In this document: positions 47,912-56,599 of the stretch, in pieces
How positions within the stretch are numbered: the first letter of the stretch is position 1
Layout of the letters: each line of letters starts with the position of its first letter
Assembly: GCA_048594885.1 (NCBI GenBank)
Contig: JBMDXB010000124.1
Span: forward strand, 5,835 to 69,834
Length of the DNA stretch: 64,000 nt
Direction: 5' to 3'
From: JBMDXB01 sp048594885
GTDB lineage: Bacteria > Acidobacteriota > Vicinamibacteria > Vicinamibacterales > 2-12-FULL-66-21
Made by a program: the position numbers and the translations under genes
The notes under the pieces: model-generated
Told to the model about the DNA's origin: nothing
What the model saw: only the letters and a program-made list of their open reading frames with translations
Databases searched by the model: none

Positions 47912-48923
47912 GCGCCTCCCTCCGCGGGGTGTTGAGATAGCCGGAACGCGACCGGACGATCAGCCGGCGGCGATTGGGCGCATTCACCTCGACGCGGATC
48001 GAGCGGTAACCGGAGGCGCCGGTCACAGGCGGCACGTAGCCAATCAGGTAGCCGCTGCGAATGTCCTTCGCAATCCGCTCGAGCACGCGCGTGACGTCGT
48101 CGATCTTGCGCAACACGAACGTTTCGGCGCCGCTCGCCTCCGCCAGATCTTCGAGCGTGTCGGGATCCGCCTCGCCATCATAGGCATCGGCGGCATCCAT
48201 CAGGCACACCGTGTAGACGAGCACGTTCGATCGATCGACGGCGGCGAGGACCTCTGATCGGGGCGTCGTGCTCGCGTTGTCGCCGCCGTCGCTGATCACG
48301 ACGAGCGCCTTCTTCGGCGCCGTGCTCTGCTCGACGTGCTTCAGAGCGGCTGACACCGCATCGAACAAGGCGGTGCGGCCGCGCGCCGTCCCCTGCTGCA
48401 GCGCCGCGCGGAACACGTCGAGGTCGCCCGTGAAGGCCTGGCCGGCGGGCAGCCCGAACCAGACGCGCTCGTTGAAGTGGACGGCGAACATCTCGTCCTT
48501 CGGGTGGCTCGAGCGCGCGAACGCGAGGACGCCGGCGGTGAGCGCCTCGCGCTTGCGGTGCATGCTGGTGCTCGAGTCGATGACGAGGCCGACGGCCGCC
48601 GGACTGTCCTCGCTGTCGAAGAACGCAATCGCCTGCGGCCGTCCGTCTTCGTATACGGAGAAGGCGTCGCGCGTCAGTCCGGAGACGAATCCCTTCTTGC
48701 GATCGACGACGCTGACGTTGAGCACGACGAGATCCGATCGCGTCGTGAAGACCGCGCGGCCGGGCTGCGGCTCCTGCATCGCGCCTTGCGCCGCCTTCGC
48801 GCGGAGCGCTTCCGCCTTCGCGCTGCGCGCTCCGGCGGACAAGTCGGCGCCCAAGGCCGCGCACGACACCAGCAGCGCCATCGCGCCGTACGACCGACAG
48901 CGTCTGCTGGTGCTGAAGTGCAT
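47898..48923 (-). CDS. Secreted VWFA-domain protein in the sortase locus
   Basis: A 341-residue protein with a signal peptide and the acidobacterial VWFA pattern (TTRSDLVVLNVSVVDRKKGFVSGLTRDAFSVYEDGRPQAIAFF). The metal site is intact: DSSTSMHRK (DxSxS), GTARGRTALFDAV (Thr) and ISDGGDN (Asp). It probably binds a protein ligand through a metal ion. It starts directly after the substrate gene stop and overlaps the sortase start. The C-terminus (RSGYLNTPRREAHGSR) has no sorting signal, so it is not itself a sortase substrate. Confidence 0.85.
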   Translation of the reverse strand: MHFSTSRRCRSYGAMALLVSCAALGADLSAGARSAKAEALRAKAAQGAMQEPQPGRAVFTTRSDLVVLNVSVVDRKKGFVSGLTRDAFSVYEDGRPQAIAFFDSEDSPAAVGLVIDSSTSMHRKREALTAGVLAFARSSHPKDEMFAVHFNERVWFGLPAGQAFTGDLDVFRAALQQGTARGRTALFDAVSAALKHVEQSTAPKKALVVISDGGDNASTTPRSEVLAAVDRSNVLVYTVCLMDAADAYDGEADPDTLEDLAEASGAETFVLRKIDDVTRVLERIAKDIRSGYLIGYVPPVTGASGYRSIRVEVNAPNRRRLIVRSRSGYLNTPRREAHGSR

Positions 48924-49652
48924 CTACGTCCGTGGGGTTCGGTAGGCCCGCGCGGCAAACGCGCCGCCGAGCGCCAGGAGTCCGATCAGGCCCACGAGCG
49001 GCAACTGGCTCGCGGTCCGCGGCAGCCGTTCACGCCGCTCCATCGTGTCGGCGCGGCCCGTCGTGCCTGTGGCCCGCATGTCGGTGTCGACTCGCGTGTC
49101 CGCCTGCGCGCGCGTGTCGATCACCACCTGCTCGCGCTCGCGCGCGACTGTGGCCTGCGTGTCGACCGCCGCGACGTCCGGCTCGACGCGGGTGATCTCG
49201 GCCGATGCCGCTTCCCCTTCCATCGCGAGCACCGGCTGGCGCGACGCGGCGGCAAGGCGCAGCGCCTGTTCCTTCGGGTAGGCGAGCTCCTGTCCCATGA
49301 TGTCGTTGGGGTAGTACCAGAACCGTGCCGCGGGCGTGGCCTCCGCCGGCAGCTCGTGGAACGTCACGACCGTCTCTTCGGTCGTGTTCACCCGCCGGAC
49401 CGGGATCGCGAGGATCGTCGTGTGGAGCTTCTGGCCGTCACGATCGAGTACGCGCACGATGTGACGATCCGACGTGGACTCGGCGAGCTCGAATGTGTAG
49501 GTACCTGCCGGAAGTGTGACGCCCGGCAACTCGACGGGTGTGCTGAACGTCAGGTGTGTAGTGCGGCGCAGCGTCGGCGTCTGCGCGTCGGCCGCAGCCG
49601 CGAACAGCAGCGTCGCGCACGCGACCGCGGCGAGAGCGTTGACATGCCTCAT
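48924..49652 (-). CDS. Secreted protein with C-terminal LPRTA sorting signal (predicted sortase substrate)
   Basis: A 242-residue protein with a strong GGGAGG site, a signal peptide cut near ADAQ, and an N-terminal beta-rich domain (TTHLTFSTPVELPGVTLPAGTYTFELAE..HIVRVLDRDGQKLHTTILAIPVRR) seen in other secreted acidobacterial proteins. A charged linker follows, then the sorting signal: LPRTA at 210-214, a hydrophobic helix (LPLVGLIGLLALGGAFAA) and a positive tail (RAYRTPR). Class D sortases are known to favour LPNTA-like motifs, which fits the sortase two genes on. Confidence 0.82.
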   Translation of the reverse strand: MRHVNALAAVACATLLFAAAADAQTPTLRRTTHLTFSTPVELPGVTLPAGTYTFELAESTSDRHIVRVLDRDGQKLHTTILAIPVRRVNTTEETVVTFHELPAEATPAARFWYYPNDIMGQELAYPKEQALRLAAASRQPVLAMEGEAASAEITRVEPDVAAVDTQATVAREREQVVIDTRAQADTRVDTDMRATGTTGRADTMERRERLPRTASQLPLVGLIGLLALGGAFAARAYRTPRT

Positions 49653-49783
49653 CAGTCGATACCTCCCTTGAAACGCACTCTTTCGGGGCGTTCCCGGTGC
49701 ATGCGGCATGCCTCTCTGCGTAGGTGCTGGGTATGGCCGTGCTCGACAGACCGTCGACTGGCTCCGCGAGGCCCGAGAAAACG

Positions 49784-49897
49784 CTGGTCCCTGGTCCCTC
49801 GTCCCTGGTCCCGGCGTCGCGAGTCCCTAGTCCCTAGTCCCTAGTCCCGGGACCCGTGACCAGGGACCCGCGACCAGGGACCAGGGACCAGGGACCT
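49784..49897. repeat. GGGACC/CTAGTCCC array with inverted halves
   Basis: The left half is CTGGTCCC and CTAGTCCC units; the right half is GGGACCAG units, so the two halves are partly reverse complements. It fills most of the gap between the TonB-dependent receptor stop (49902) and the sortase-locus start region. It could form a strong hairpin at the 3' end of the receptor transcript. The unit resembles the array at 22727-22780. Confidence 0.85.
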
Positions 49898-49901
49898 GCG
49901 T

Positions 49902-52900
49902 TTAGAACTCGTACCGCAACGCGAACTGCATGCAGCGGCCGGCCTGCCCGTCGCACGCCGCGAGCGTGCCGTTGTAGCGGCCGAAGCCGCTGCGATCCGG
50001 CACCATCGTCACGTTGCCGACGTCGAACTTCGCCGCGTTCGTCAGATTGAACACATCCCACCGGAAGCGCAGCCGGTGATCCGAGAAGCCGAGGCCGAAC
50101 GACTTCGTCACGCTCGTATCGATGGTGAAATAGCCGTCGCCGCGCAGCACGTTGCGGATACCGACCTCACCGGGCAGCGAGCGCCGGAAGTACGTCAACG
50201 CTTCGGTTGGGTTCGCGAACGGGCTCGGACGATTGTCCACTGCGTTCTTCGTCAGCTCCGTCTCCGGCAGCCTGTCCGGGTCGACGAGGCTCGCGTTGCC
50301 CTGCAGGTTCCAGTTCGTCGGCCAGCAGGAACGGCAGTTCTGGACGTTGAACGGGAAGCCGCTCGTCCAGCGCGTCAACCCGGCGATCGACCAGTCGCCG
50401 ATGATCGAGTTGAGCAGTCCACCGGCCTGTCCGCCCCACTTGCGCCCCCTGCCGAACGGCAGGTCCCAGATGCCGTTGAAGTTCACCTGGTGGCGGACGT
50501 CGAAGTCCGACGTGCCGTAGTGCGCGTCGACGTCGAACGAGTTCAGCAGGAAGCCGGTGTAGCCGCCGTTGCCGAAGTTGCCGAACGCGCTGCCGCGCTC
50601 GACCTGCGAGCCGGTGTCCTTCGACTCCGACAGCGTGTAGTTCAGGTCGAACTGCAGCCCCTTGCTGTACCGCTTGCGGAGCGTCAGCACCATCGAGTGG
50701 TAGTTCGAGTAGCCGATGGAGCTGATCATCGCCAGCGAGTCGTACTGCTCGGCGAAGTAGGAGAACGGACCGTAGATGCTGCAGCCCGGCACGCAGAACT
50801 GGTCGGCGCGCCAGAGCGTGGTGATGTAGTCGGGCGCGTCGCGGTTGAACCGGCGTCCAATCGCCTGCGTTGCCGACAGCACGCCCGGGTGCGCGTTCAC
50901 CGCCTCAGGAAACAGGTTCTCCCAGTACGGCATGTTCGGGACCGCGCGGTAGGCGTCAACGGGCGCTCCCGCCGGGATGCCGAGCGCCTGCATCGAGCGA
51001 ATCAACTGCTGCGCCGCGGTGAAGTAATCCATGCCGGACTTCGTGTCCACGAGGTTCAGCGGCATGGCCGCGTCGCGGCGGTTCAGTAGGTCGCGGCCGA
51101 AGCGTCCGATGTAGCCGGCCTCGATCGCGAAGTTGCCCGGCAGTTCGCGGCCGACGATGAAGTTGGCCATGTGCGCCGAGGGCGTGACGAGCGTGTCGTC
51201 GATCGACTGCGTGATGATGCCGGCCTGGAGCGGCGGGGTCTGCGGGAACCCGCCTTGCGGCGCCGCCGGCATCGTCGGCGGCATGACGTTGATGCCCTGG
51301 AAGCGGACGGCCGGGTTCGTTTCGTACGGCCCGCCGAACGGACTGCTGATCGACGTCGACATGCCGAAGGCAAACCCTTGATCGAAGTTCAGCGCGAGGC
51401 CCTGGCCGACGCGGTCGTACACCTTCGAGTAGCCGCCGCGCACGACCATGCGGTCGCCGCCGGTGAGCCAGCCGAGGAGGCCGGACTGCGCATGCGGAGA
51501 CCATGCGAACGACAGGCGCGGCGCCCAGTTGTTCTTGTCGGTCTCGTAGAACCCCCTCTTCCCGTTCTTCGGGCCGGCGAGATCGAACGTCGTACTCGGG
51601 AACTGATTCGCGGGGATGCCCTTCAGCATGCCGGCGGCGCGGTCGTTGAACCACTGGCCCATGCTGATCGTCGGCGCGACCTGCAGCCCGTTGACCTCAT
51701 ATGGCGGCGAGTACAGGCTGTACCGCAGGCCGCCCGTGATCGTCAGGTTGGGCCGGATACGCCACGTGTCCTGGAGGTACCACTCATACTCGTTCGATGC
51801 GTAGTCACGCGAGATCGGCTCGCCGATCGGCAGGATGTTTCCCTGCTTGTCGTAGTTGGCGCGCAGGTTGGCCTGCGAGAGGACCGCGATGATGTTCAGC
51901 CACGCGTCGGCGTAACCGGCCTCGAAGGTGCTGGCGACGGCCGGCACGGTTGTGCAGCCCGGTGTCGGACAGTTCGCTCCGCCGGGCATGTAGGTGCGGC
52001 CGATGCCGTCGACCCACGACGGATTGATCGTCGTGCTCAGCCACGATCCACTGTCGCGCGTCTGCGGGATGCGCGTGAACCGCAGGTTCGTTCCGACCTT
52101 GAACGTGTGGGTCCCTTTCAGCCACGACAGGTCGTTGACCACGTTGTGCGTCGGCGTCTCTCGCGCGCTCGAGGATGTGGTTGGCTCGAATGAATCGATG
52201 AACCGGAAGTTGACGACGTTCGCGTTCAGCCGGCCGACCGACCTCGTGTCGATCTGCGTCATGCCGTAGCGGAAGCTGTTCACCAGGTTCGAGCTGAACG
52301 CGGTGTCGTAGCCGACGGCGAAGCCGAGGTTCTTCGTCACGCCCTGGCTGCGCGGCGGCTGGCCGGGGAACTGCGGCGGCGCGTTGGTCGTGTCGTCCTG
52401 GCTGTTGAGGCGGAAGAACAGGCTGGTGTTGTCCGACATGCGGTAGTCGAGACGTCCGATGAACGTGTTGAAGTCGTTCTGGATCGGCGCCGAGAACCGG
52501 TACTCCATGATGTTCTTGCCGTCGGTGCCGGGCTCGTTCGGCGACGGGTACTGCTTGAAGTACTGCGACGCCGCGAGGCTCGGACCGATACGGAGCGGAT
52601 CGATGTCCGCGATCTGCGCCGGCGTCAGCCCGAACCAGCCCGGTGCGATCGTGTGCGTGTTGCTCAAGCCGCGCACCGTGCCGCCGGGGCACTGCGACGC
52701 GACGGCGCAGCGATACTGCAGGATGCCATCGCGGAACGTGTCGGAGGGCACCGCGCGCGAGACCGGCGTCTGGCTGTTCTCGCGGAACTTCTCGTAGTTC
52801 CCGAAGAAGAACATCTTGTTGCGGCGCACCGGACCACCAAAGGCGCCGCCGCCGATGTCCTTATCGAGCTTCGGCGGCACGCTCGGTTCGCCGGCGAGCA

Positions 52901-53726
52901 CCTGCGCCAGTTTCGTGAAGTACTCGTTGGCCGACGTCTTCGTGCGACGGCCGAACCAGTAGCCGGAGCCGTTGAACTGGTTCGTCCCGCTCCTCGTAAC
53001 CAGCGAGACCTGCGCGCCGCTGGAGCGTCCCGCCTCGGCGCCGTAATTCGTGGTCGAGACCTTGAATTCCTGGAGCGCATCCTGCGTCATGCGGACGGCG
53101 GACGTGTAGGCCGACTGCAGCTGCGGATCGTTGACGTCGACGCCGTCGAGCGTGACGTTCTGCTGGTCGGCGCGGGCGCCGGAGATCGCGCCGTAGCGCG
53201 GGTCCACGGTGTTCGCGTTTTGCGTCGGGATGAAAACCGCGCCCGGCTGCAGGCTCAGCAGGTGGACGACGTTGCGTCCTTCGACCGGCAGCGACTGAAT
53301 CGTCCGCTCGTCGAGCGCGTTGCCGACCGACGCGTCGGTCGTGTTGATGATCGGCGTTTCGCCGGCGACCGTGACCGTCTCCGTCATCTGGCCGATGGCG
53401 AGCACCGCATCGATCTGCGTCGTCGTGTCGACGCGCAGCGGCACGTTTTCGTGCTGCAGCGTCTTGAAGCCTCCGAGCTCGATCTTGACGGTGTAGGTTC
53501 CCGGCGGCAGGCCGGGCAGGTTGTACGCGCCATCCGTGTTGGTCGTCACCGTACGGACCGCGCCCGTCGCAGTGTTCGTAGCCGACACCGTCGCGCCAGG
53601 AATAATGGCGCCCTGCGTGTCCTTGACGGTTCCCGCGAGCCCGGCCGTGCCGGCCTGCGCCCACACGTCCGACGTACCGATCAGCAGCAGCGCGCACAGC
53701 GCCGCCATGACTCGCCACCGAGTCAT
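49902..53726 (-). CDS. Oar-like TonB-dependent outer-membrane receptor
   Basis: A 1274-residue protein. A signal peptide precedes a carboxypeptidase-regulatory-like domain (GLAGTVKDTQGAIIPGATVSATNTATGAVRTVTTNTDGAYNLPGLPPGTYTVKIELGGFKT), then a plug (LDERTIQSLPVEGRNVVHLLSLQPGAVF; ADQQNVTLDGVDVNDPQLQSAY) and a long 22-strand-type barrel ending in FALRYEF. The usual TonB box is not obvious. Such Oar-like receptors are highly abundant in acidobacteria and take up unknown large ligands. The ATG at 53726 is preferred because it gives the signal peptide; the upstream frame is unrelated. Confidence 0.9.
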   Translation of the reverse strand: MTRWRVMAALCALLLIGTSDVWAQAGTAGLAGTVKDTQGAIIPGATVSATNTATGAVRTVTTNTDGAYNLPGLPPGTYTVKIELGGFKTLQHENVPLRVDTTTQIDAVLAIGQMTETVTVAGETPIINTTDASVGNALDERTIQSLPVEGRNVVHLLSLQPGAVFIPTQNANTVDPRYGAISGARADQQNVTLDGVDVNDPQLQSAYTSAVRMTQDALQEFKVSTTNYGAEAGRSSGAQVSLVTRSGTNQFNGSGYWFGRRTKTSANEYFTKLAQVLAGEPSVPPKLDKDIGGGAFGGPVRRNKMFFFGNYEKFRENSQTPVSRAVPSDTFRDGILQYRCAVASQCPGGTVRGLSNTHTIAPGWFGLTPAQIADIDPLRIGPSLAASQYFKQYPSPNEPGTDGKNIMEYRFSAPIQNDFNTFIGRLDYRMSDNTSLFFRLNSQDDTTNAPPQFPGQPPRSQGVTKNLGFAVGYDTAFSSNLVNSFRYGMTQIDTRSVGRLNANVVNFRFIDSFEPTTSSSARETPTHNVVNDLSWLKGTHTFKVGTNLRFTRIPQTRDSGSWLSTTINPSWVDGIGRTYMPGGANCPTPGCTTVPAVASTFEAGYADAWLNIIAVLSQANLRANYDKQGNILPIGEPISRDYASNEYEWYLQDTWRIRPNLTITGGLRYSLYSPPYEVNGLQVAPTISMGQWFNDRAAGMLKGIPANQFPSTTFDLAGPKNGKRGFYETDKNNWAPRLSFAWSPHAQSGLLGWLTGGDRMVVRGGYSKVYDRVGQGLALNFDQGFAFGMSTSISSPFGGPYETNPAVRFQGINVMPPTMPAAPQGGFPQTPPLQAGIITQSIDDTLVTPSAHMANFIVGRELPGNFAIEAGYIGRFGRDLLNRRDAAMPLNLVDTKSGMDYFTAAQQLIRSMQALGIPAGAPVDAYRAVPNMPYWENLFPEAVNAHPGVLSATQAIGRRFNRDAPDYITTLWRADQFCVPGCSIYGPFSYFAEQYDSLAMISSIGYSNYHSMVLTLRKRYSKGLQFDLNYTLSESKDTGSQVERGSAFGNFGNGGYTGFLLNSFDVDAHYGTSDFDVRHQVNFNGIWDLPFGRGRKWGGQAGGLLNSIIGDWSIAGLTRWTSGFPFNVQNCRSCWPTNWNLQGNASLVDPDRLPETELTKNAVDNRPSPFANPTEALTYFRRSLPGEVGIRNVLRGDGYFTIDTSVTKSFGLGFSDHRLRFRWDVFNLTNAAKFDVGNVTMVPDRSGFGRYNGTLAACDGQAGRCMQFALRYEF

Positions 53727-53928
53727 CGTGAGTCTCACCTTCCACCTCCGTAGCGTAAAGGGCCGGGGAGGCCCCTCGTGTGACACGAGGGCGTGGAAGC
53801 CCTCGACCGTGACGCGCGCAGTATGCCGTACTCCGCCGAGGAATGCGCGGTCCACTTTGGGCGGGATCGCAGTTCGTTGCCGGTTTCCCGGCAGTGCCGT
53901 GGTCGGGAGACCACAACCGCTCGGGGTT

Positions 53929-54013
53929 GGACTCTCGGACTCCTCGGACTCGGACTCCTCGGACTCTCGGACTCCTCGGACTCTCGGACTCTCGGACTCT
54001 CGGACTACTCGGA
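53929..54013. repeat. TCGGACTC-unit array at the 3' end of the ADOP permease gene
   Basis: About ten copies of an 8-9 bp unit (TCGGACTC with small variations). It begins with the last codons and TAG stop of the ADOP gene (LRSE, stop at 54007-54005) and runs 75 bp downstream. On the gene's strand the units read AGTCCGAG, which equals the gene's final bases, so the array looks like an expansion of the gene end. Confidence 0.88.
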
Positions 54014-56455
54014 CCGCAACGCCACCAGCGGATCGACACTGGCCGCGCGCCGCGCGGGAACAACGCTGGCCACAAGACCGGCGACTGCGAGCGCGAGGAG
54101 CGCCGCGATGAAGATCCAGGGGTCGTTCGGCTCGACTTCGAACAGGAACGTCTTCACGCCCTTGCCCGACAGCCACGCCGCGGCGCCGCCGATCGCGAGC
54201 CCGATCACCATGAGCAGGCCGGCGCGCGTCAGGACCATCGACACGACGTGCCGTCTCGTTGCGCCGAGCGCCATGCGGACGCCGATCTCACTCGTCCGCT
54301 GTGCGACCACGTACGCCATGACGCCGTAGATGCCGGCCGCGGCGATGACGAGCCCGAGCGCACCGAACAGCGCGAGCACCGCCATGTTGAAGCGCCGCTG
54401 CGCGATGAGGCGATCCATGTGCGCTTCGAGCGTCGGTAACTCCGTTCTGAGACTCTGCTCTCTGTTCACGGACCAGATCGCGGCCTTTACAGCGGGCAGA
54501 ATCGCGAGCGGCTCTGTGTCCGTGCGTGCGACCACGGTGGTGCCCCACCAGTTGTCCTGAGCTGCCGGCACGTAGCATTCCTGCCGTGGTGGAGTTTCGG
54601 GGCCAAGGTGACGGATATCCCCGACGATCCCAACGACGACGACTTCGTTCTCGTTCATCGTCATTCGTCGGCCGAGCGGGTCGCTGCCGGGCCAGTACTT
54701 TCGCGCGGCCGCCTCGTTGATGACGGCGACGCGCTGTGATCCTGCACGGTCCTCGGCTGTGACCAGCCGCCCTCGCCGAAGCGGAATGCGCATCAACTCC
54801 AGATACCCCGGCGTGACCGATCGGCGGTCGATCGAATCGTCATCCCCTTTGAGCTCGCCTCGCCCTGGCAGCGTCACGCTCGTCCTGCTCCAGCTGCCGG
54901 TCAGGGGCAAGCCGCCTTGAACGGCCGCGGCCGCCCGGACGCCGGGAACGGCGCGAACCGCCGCGAGAACCTGTTCGACGTACGGAGCATTCCGTCTGCC
55001 CACGTCTTCCCAGGCCGCCGAACCGGTGAGTTTCGGATCCATGCGGAGGCCGATGCCGTCGATGACGAGCACGTTGCGGTAATCGAACCCGGGGTCGATC
55101 CGCATCAGCCTGGCGAAGCTGCCGATGAACAGCCCCGCGCCGACCAGCAGCAGCACTGCGAGCGCCACCTCGGCGACCACGAGTATGCTGCGGACCGTCT
55201 GGCTGCTGCGCCCGGCCGTTGTCGATCGTCCGCTGTCCTTCAACGCACGTGTGAGATCGGGACGCGAGGAATGGAGCGCGGGCACGGCGCCGAACAGAAG
55301 GCCCGTCACGATCGCCGCCGCGCTGGCGGCGGCGAGGACGCGCAGATCGATGGCGATGGCGGCGACACGCGGGACGTTGGCCGGCATCCACGCCTTGATC
55401 GCGTGCACGCCGACGTACGCGAGCGCGAGACCGAGCGCTCCGGCGATGAGCGAGAGGACAAGGCCCTCGACGAGCAGTCCCCGCACGAGCCTCCAACGGC
55501 CCGCGCCGAGGGCAGACCGGATGGCGATCTCGCGGCCGCGCACCGTTGCGCGCGCGAGCATCAGGTTCGCGACGTTCGCGCACGCGATCAGCAGGACGAG
55601 CGTCACGGCCGCCAGCAGCAACAGCATCCAGCCGCGGACGCGGCCGACAAGGTGCTCGTGCAGCGAGATGACGCGTGCGCGGCGGCCCGGACTCCACTTC
55701 GGATGCTGTTGGTCGAGAGCGGCCATCAGCCGGTTCATGTCGTCGCTCGCCTGCTGCGGCGTGACCCCGTTCTTCAGCCGCGCGATGGCCGTGAAGTTGT
55801 AGTTGCGGCTGCCGCCGCGCACCTTGTCCTCGGGCCGGAACGGAATCGGGCAATACACATCCGTTGGCCGATCGCTCGCCACCGGATACTCGAACCACGC
55901 CGGCATGACGCCGACGATCTCCCACTTCTGATCGTTCAGCTCGATCATCTTGCCGACCGCATCGGGGGATCCGGCGAACCGTCGCTGCCAGTATCCGTGG
56001 CTGAGGATGACGACCCGGTGCTGGCCGGAGACTTCATCCTTGCTGGTGAACGCGCGGCCGACGAGCGGCGTCACGCGGAGGACCGGGAAGAACTCCCACG
56101 TGACGCGCAGCCCGCGCGCTTCGGCGGGCTCGCCGGCGTCGTTCTTGTACTCGAAACGCGTGGTGCCGACGGCGGTGATCGCCTCGAACGACTGCTGCTG
56201 CGTCCGCCAGTCGCTGAACATCTGCGTCGTCGTCGAGCCGCTGCCGAACGTCGTCGCGCGCTTCGTGTCGTGCTCGAGCACCGCGGCCAGCCGATCGTGC
56301 TCGTCGAACGGCAACCCGCGGAGGACGACCGCGTCGACGACGGAGAAGATGGCCGTTCCGGCGCCGATGGCGAGCGTCAACACCGTCAGGGCGACGGTGG
56401 TGAAGGTGGGCGAGCTGCGAAGCGAGCGGAAGGCGGCCCTGAGGTCGTCGCGCAT
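54005..56455 (-). CDS. ADOP-type orphan permease (MacB/FtsX superfamily)
   Basis: An 816-residue inner-membrane protein. It starts with a transmembrane helix (FTTVALTVLTLAIGAGTAIFSVVDAV), has a MacB-type periplasmic domain (residues 60-260), an FtsX segment with ANVANLMLARATVRGREIAIRSALGAGRWRL, a second periplasmic domain (YVEQVLAAVRAVPGVRAAAAVQGGLP), and a second FtsX segment with YVVAQRTSEIGVRMALGATRRHVVSMVL. This duplicated layout without an ATPase is the acidobacterial duplicated orphan permease family. The transported substrate is unknown. It is divergent from a homologue at 56600. Confidence 0.9.
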   Translation of the reverse strand: MRDDLRAAFRSLRSSPTFTTVALTVLTLAIGAGTAIFSVVDAVVLRGLPFDEHDRLAAVLEHDTKRATTFGSGSTTTQMFSDWRTQQQSFEAITAVGTTRFEYKNDAGEPAEARGLRVTWEFFPVLRVTPLVGRAFTSKDEVSGQHRVVILSHGYWQRRFAGSPDAVGKMIELNDQKWEIVGVMPAWFEYPVASDRPTDVYCPIPFRPEDKVRGGSRNYNFTAIARLKNGVTPQQASDDMNRLMAALDQQHPKWSPGRRARVISLHEHLVGRVRGWMLLLLAAVTLVLLIACANVANLMLARATVRGREIAIRSALGAGRWRLVRGLLVEGLVLSLIAGALGLALAYVGVHAIKAWMPANVPRVAAIAIDLRVLAAASAAAIVTGLLFGAVPALHSSRPDLTRALKDSGRSTTAGRSSQTVRSILVVAEVALAVLLLVGAGLFIGSFARLMRIDPGFDYRNVLVIDGIGLRMDPKLTGSAAWEDVGRRNAPYVEQVLAAVRAVPGVRAAAAVQGGLPLTGSWSRTSVTLPGRGELKGDDDSIDRRSVTPGYLELMRIPLRRGRLVTAEDRAGSQRVAVINEAAARKYWPGSDPLGRRMTMNENEVVVVGIVGDIRHLGPETPPRQECYVPAAQDNWWGTTVVARTDTEPLAILPAVKAAIWSVNREQSLRTELPTLEAHMDRLIAQRRFNMAVLALFGALGLVIAAAGIYGVMAYVVAQRTSEIGVRMALGATRRHVVSMVLTRAGLLMVIGLAIGGAAAWLSGKGVKTFLFEVEPNDPWIFIAALLALAVAGLVASVVPARRAASVDPLVALRSE

Positions 56456-56460
56456 ATCAG

Positions 56461-56528
56461 CATTAGACGGACGACATACGCGCCGCGTTGGTCTGGCGCA
56501 ACGAACCGGGTGCGGCCGACGTCTAATG
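56461..56528. promoter_or_regulatory. Matched 9-bp inverted sites in the divergent ADOP promoter region
   Basis: CATTAGACG at 56461-56469 is the exact reverse complement of CGTCTAATG at 56520-56528. The copies face the two divergent permease genes. Each holds a TAAT-like -10 element reading towards its gene. They may be symmetrical promoters or a shared operator; no -35 pair is convincing. The rest of the 144-bp gap shows nothing else. Confidence 0.35.
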
Positions 56529-56599
56529 TCGCGCTGCCCCGAGGCGCGGTCGCAATCGCGCCGGCAATCCTATAGCATCCCCGTGAACGGAGTACGACG

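Noticed and set aside
49902..54176. A longer start for the TonB-dependent receptor
   Set aside because: Upstream of 53726 the frame is Arg/Ser-rich and reads through the TCGGACTC array and the end of the neighbouring gene. The signal peptide begins at 53726.
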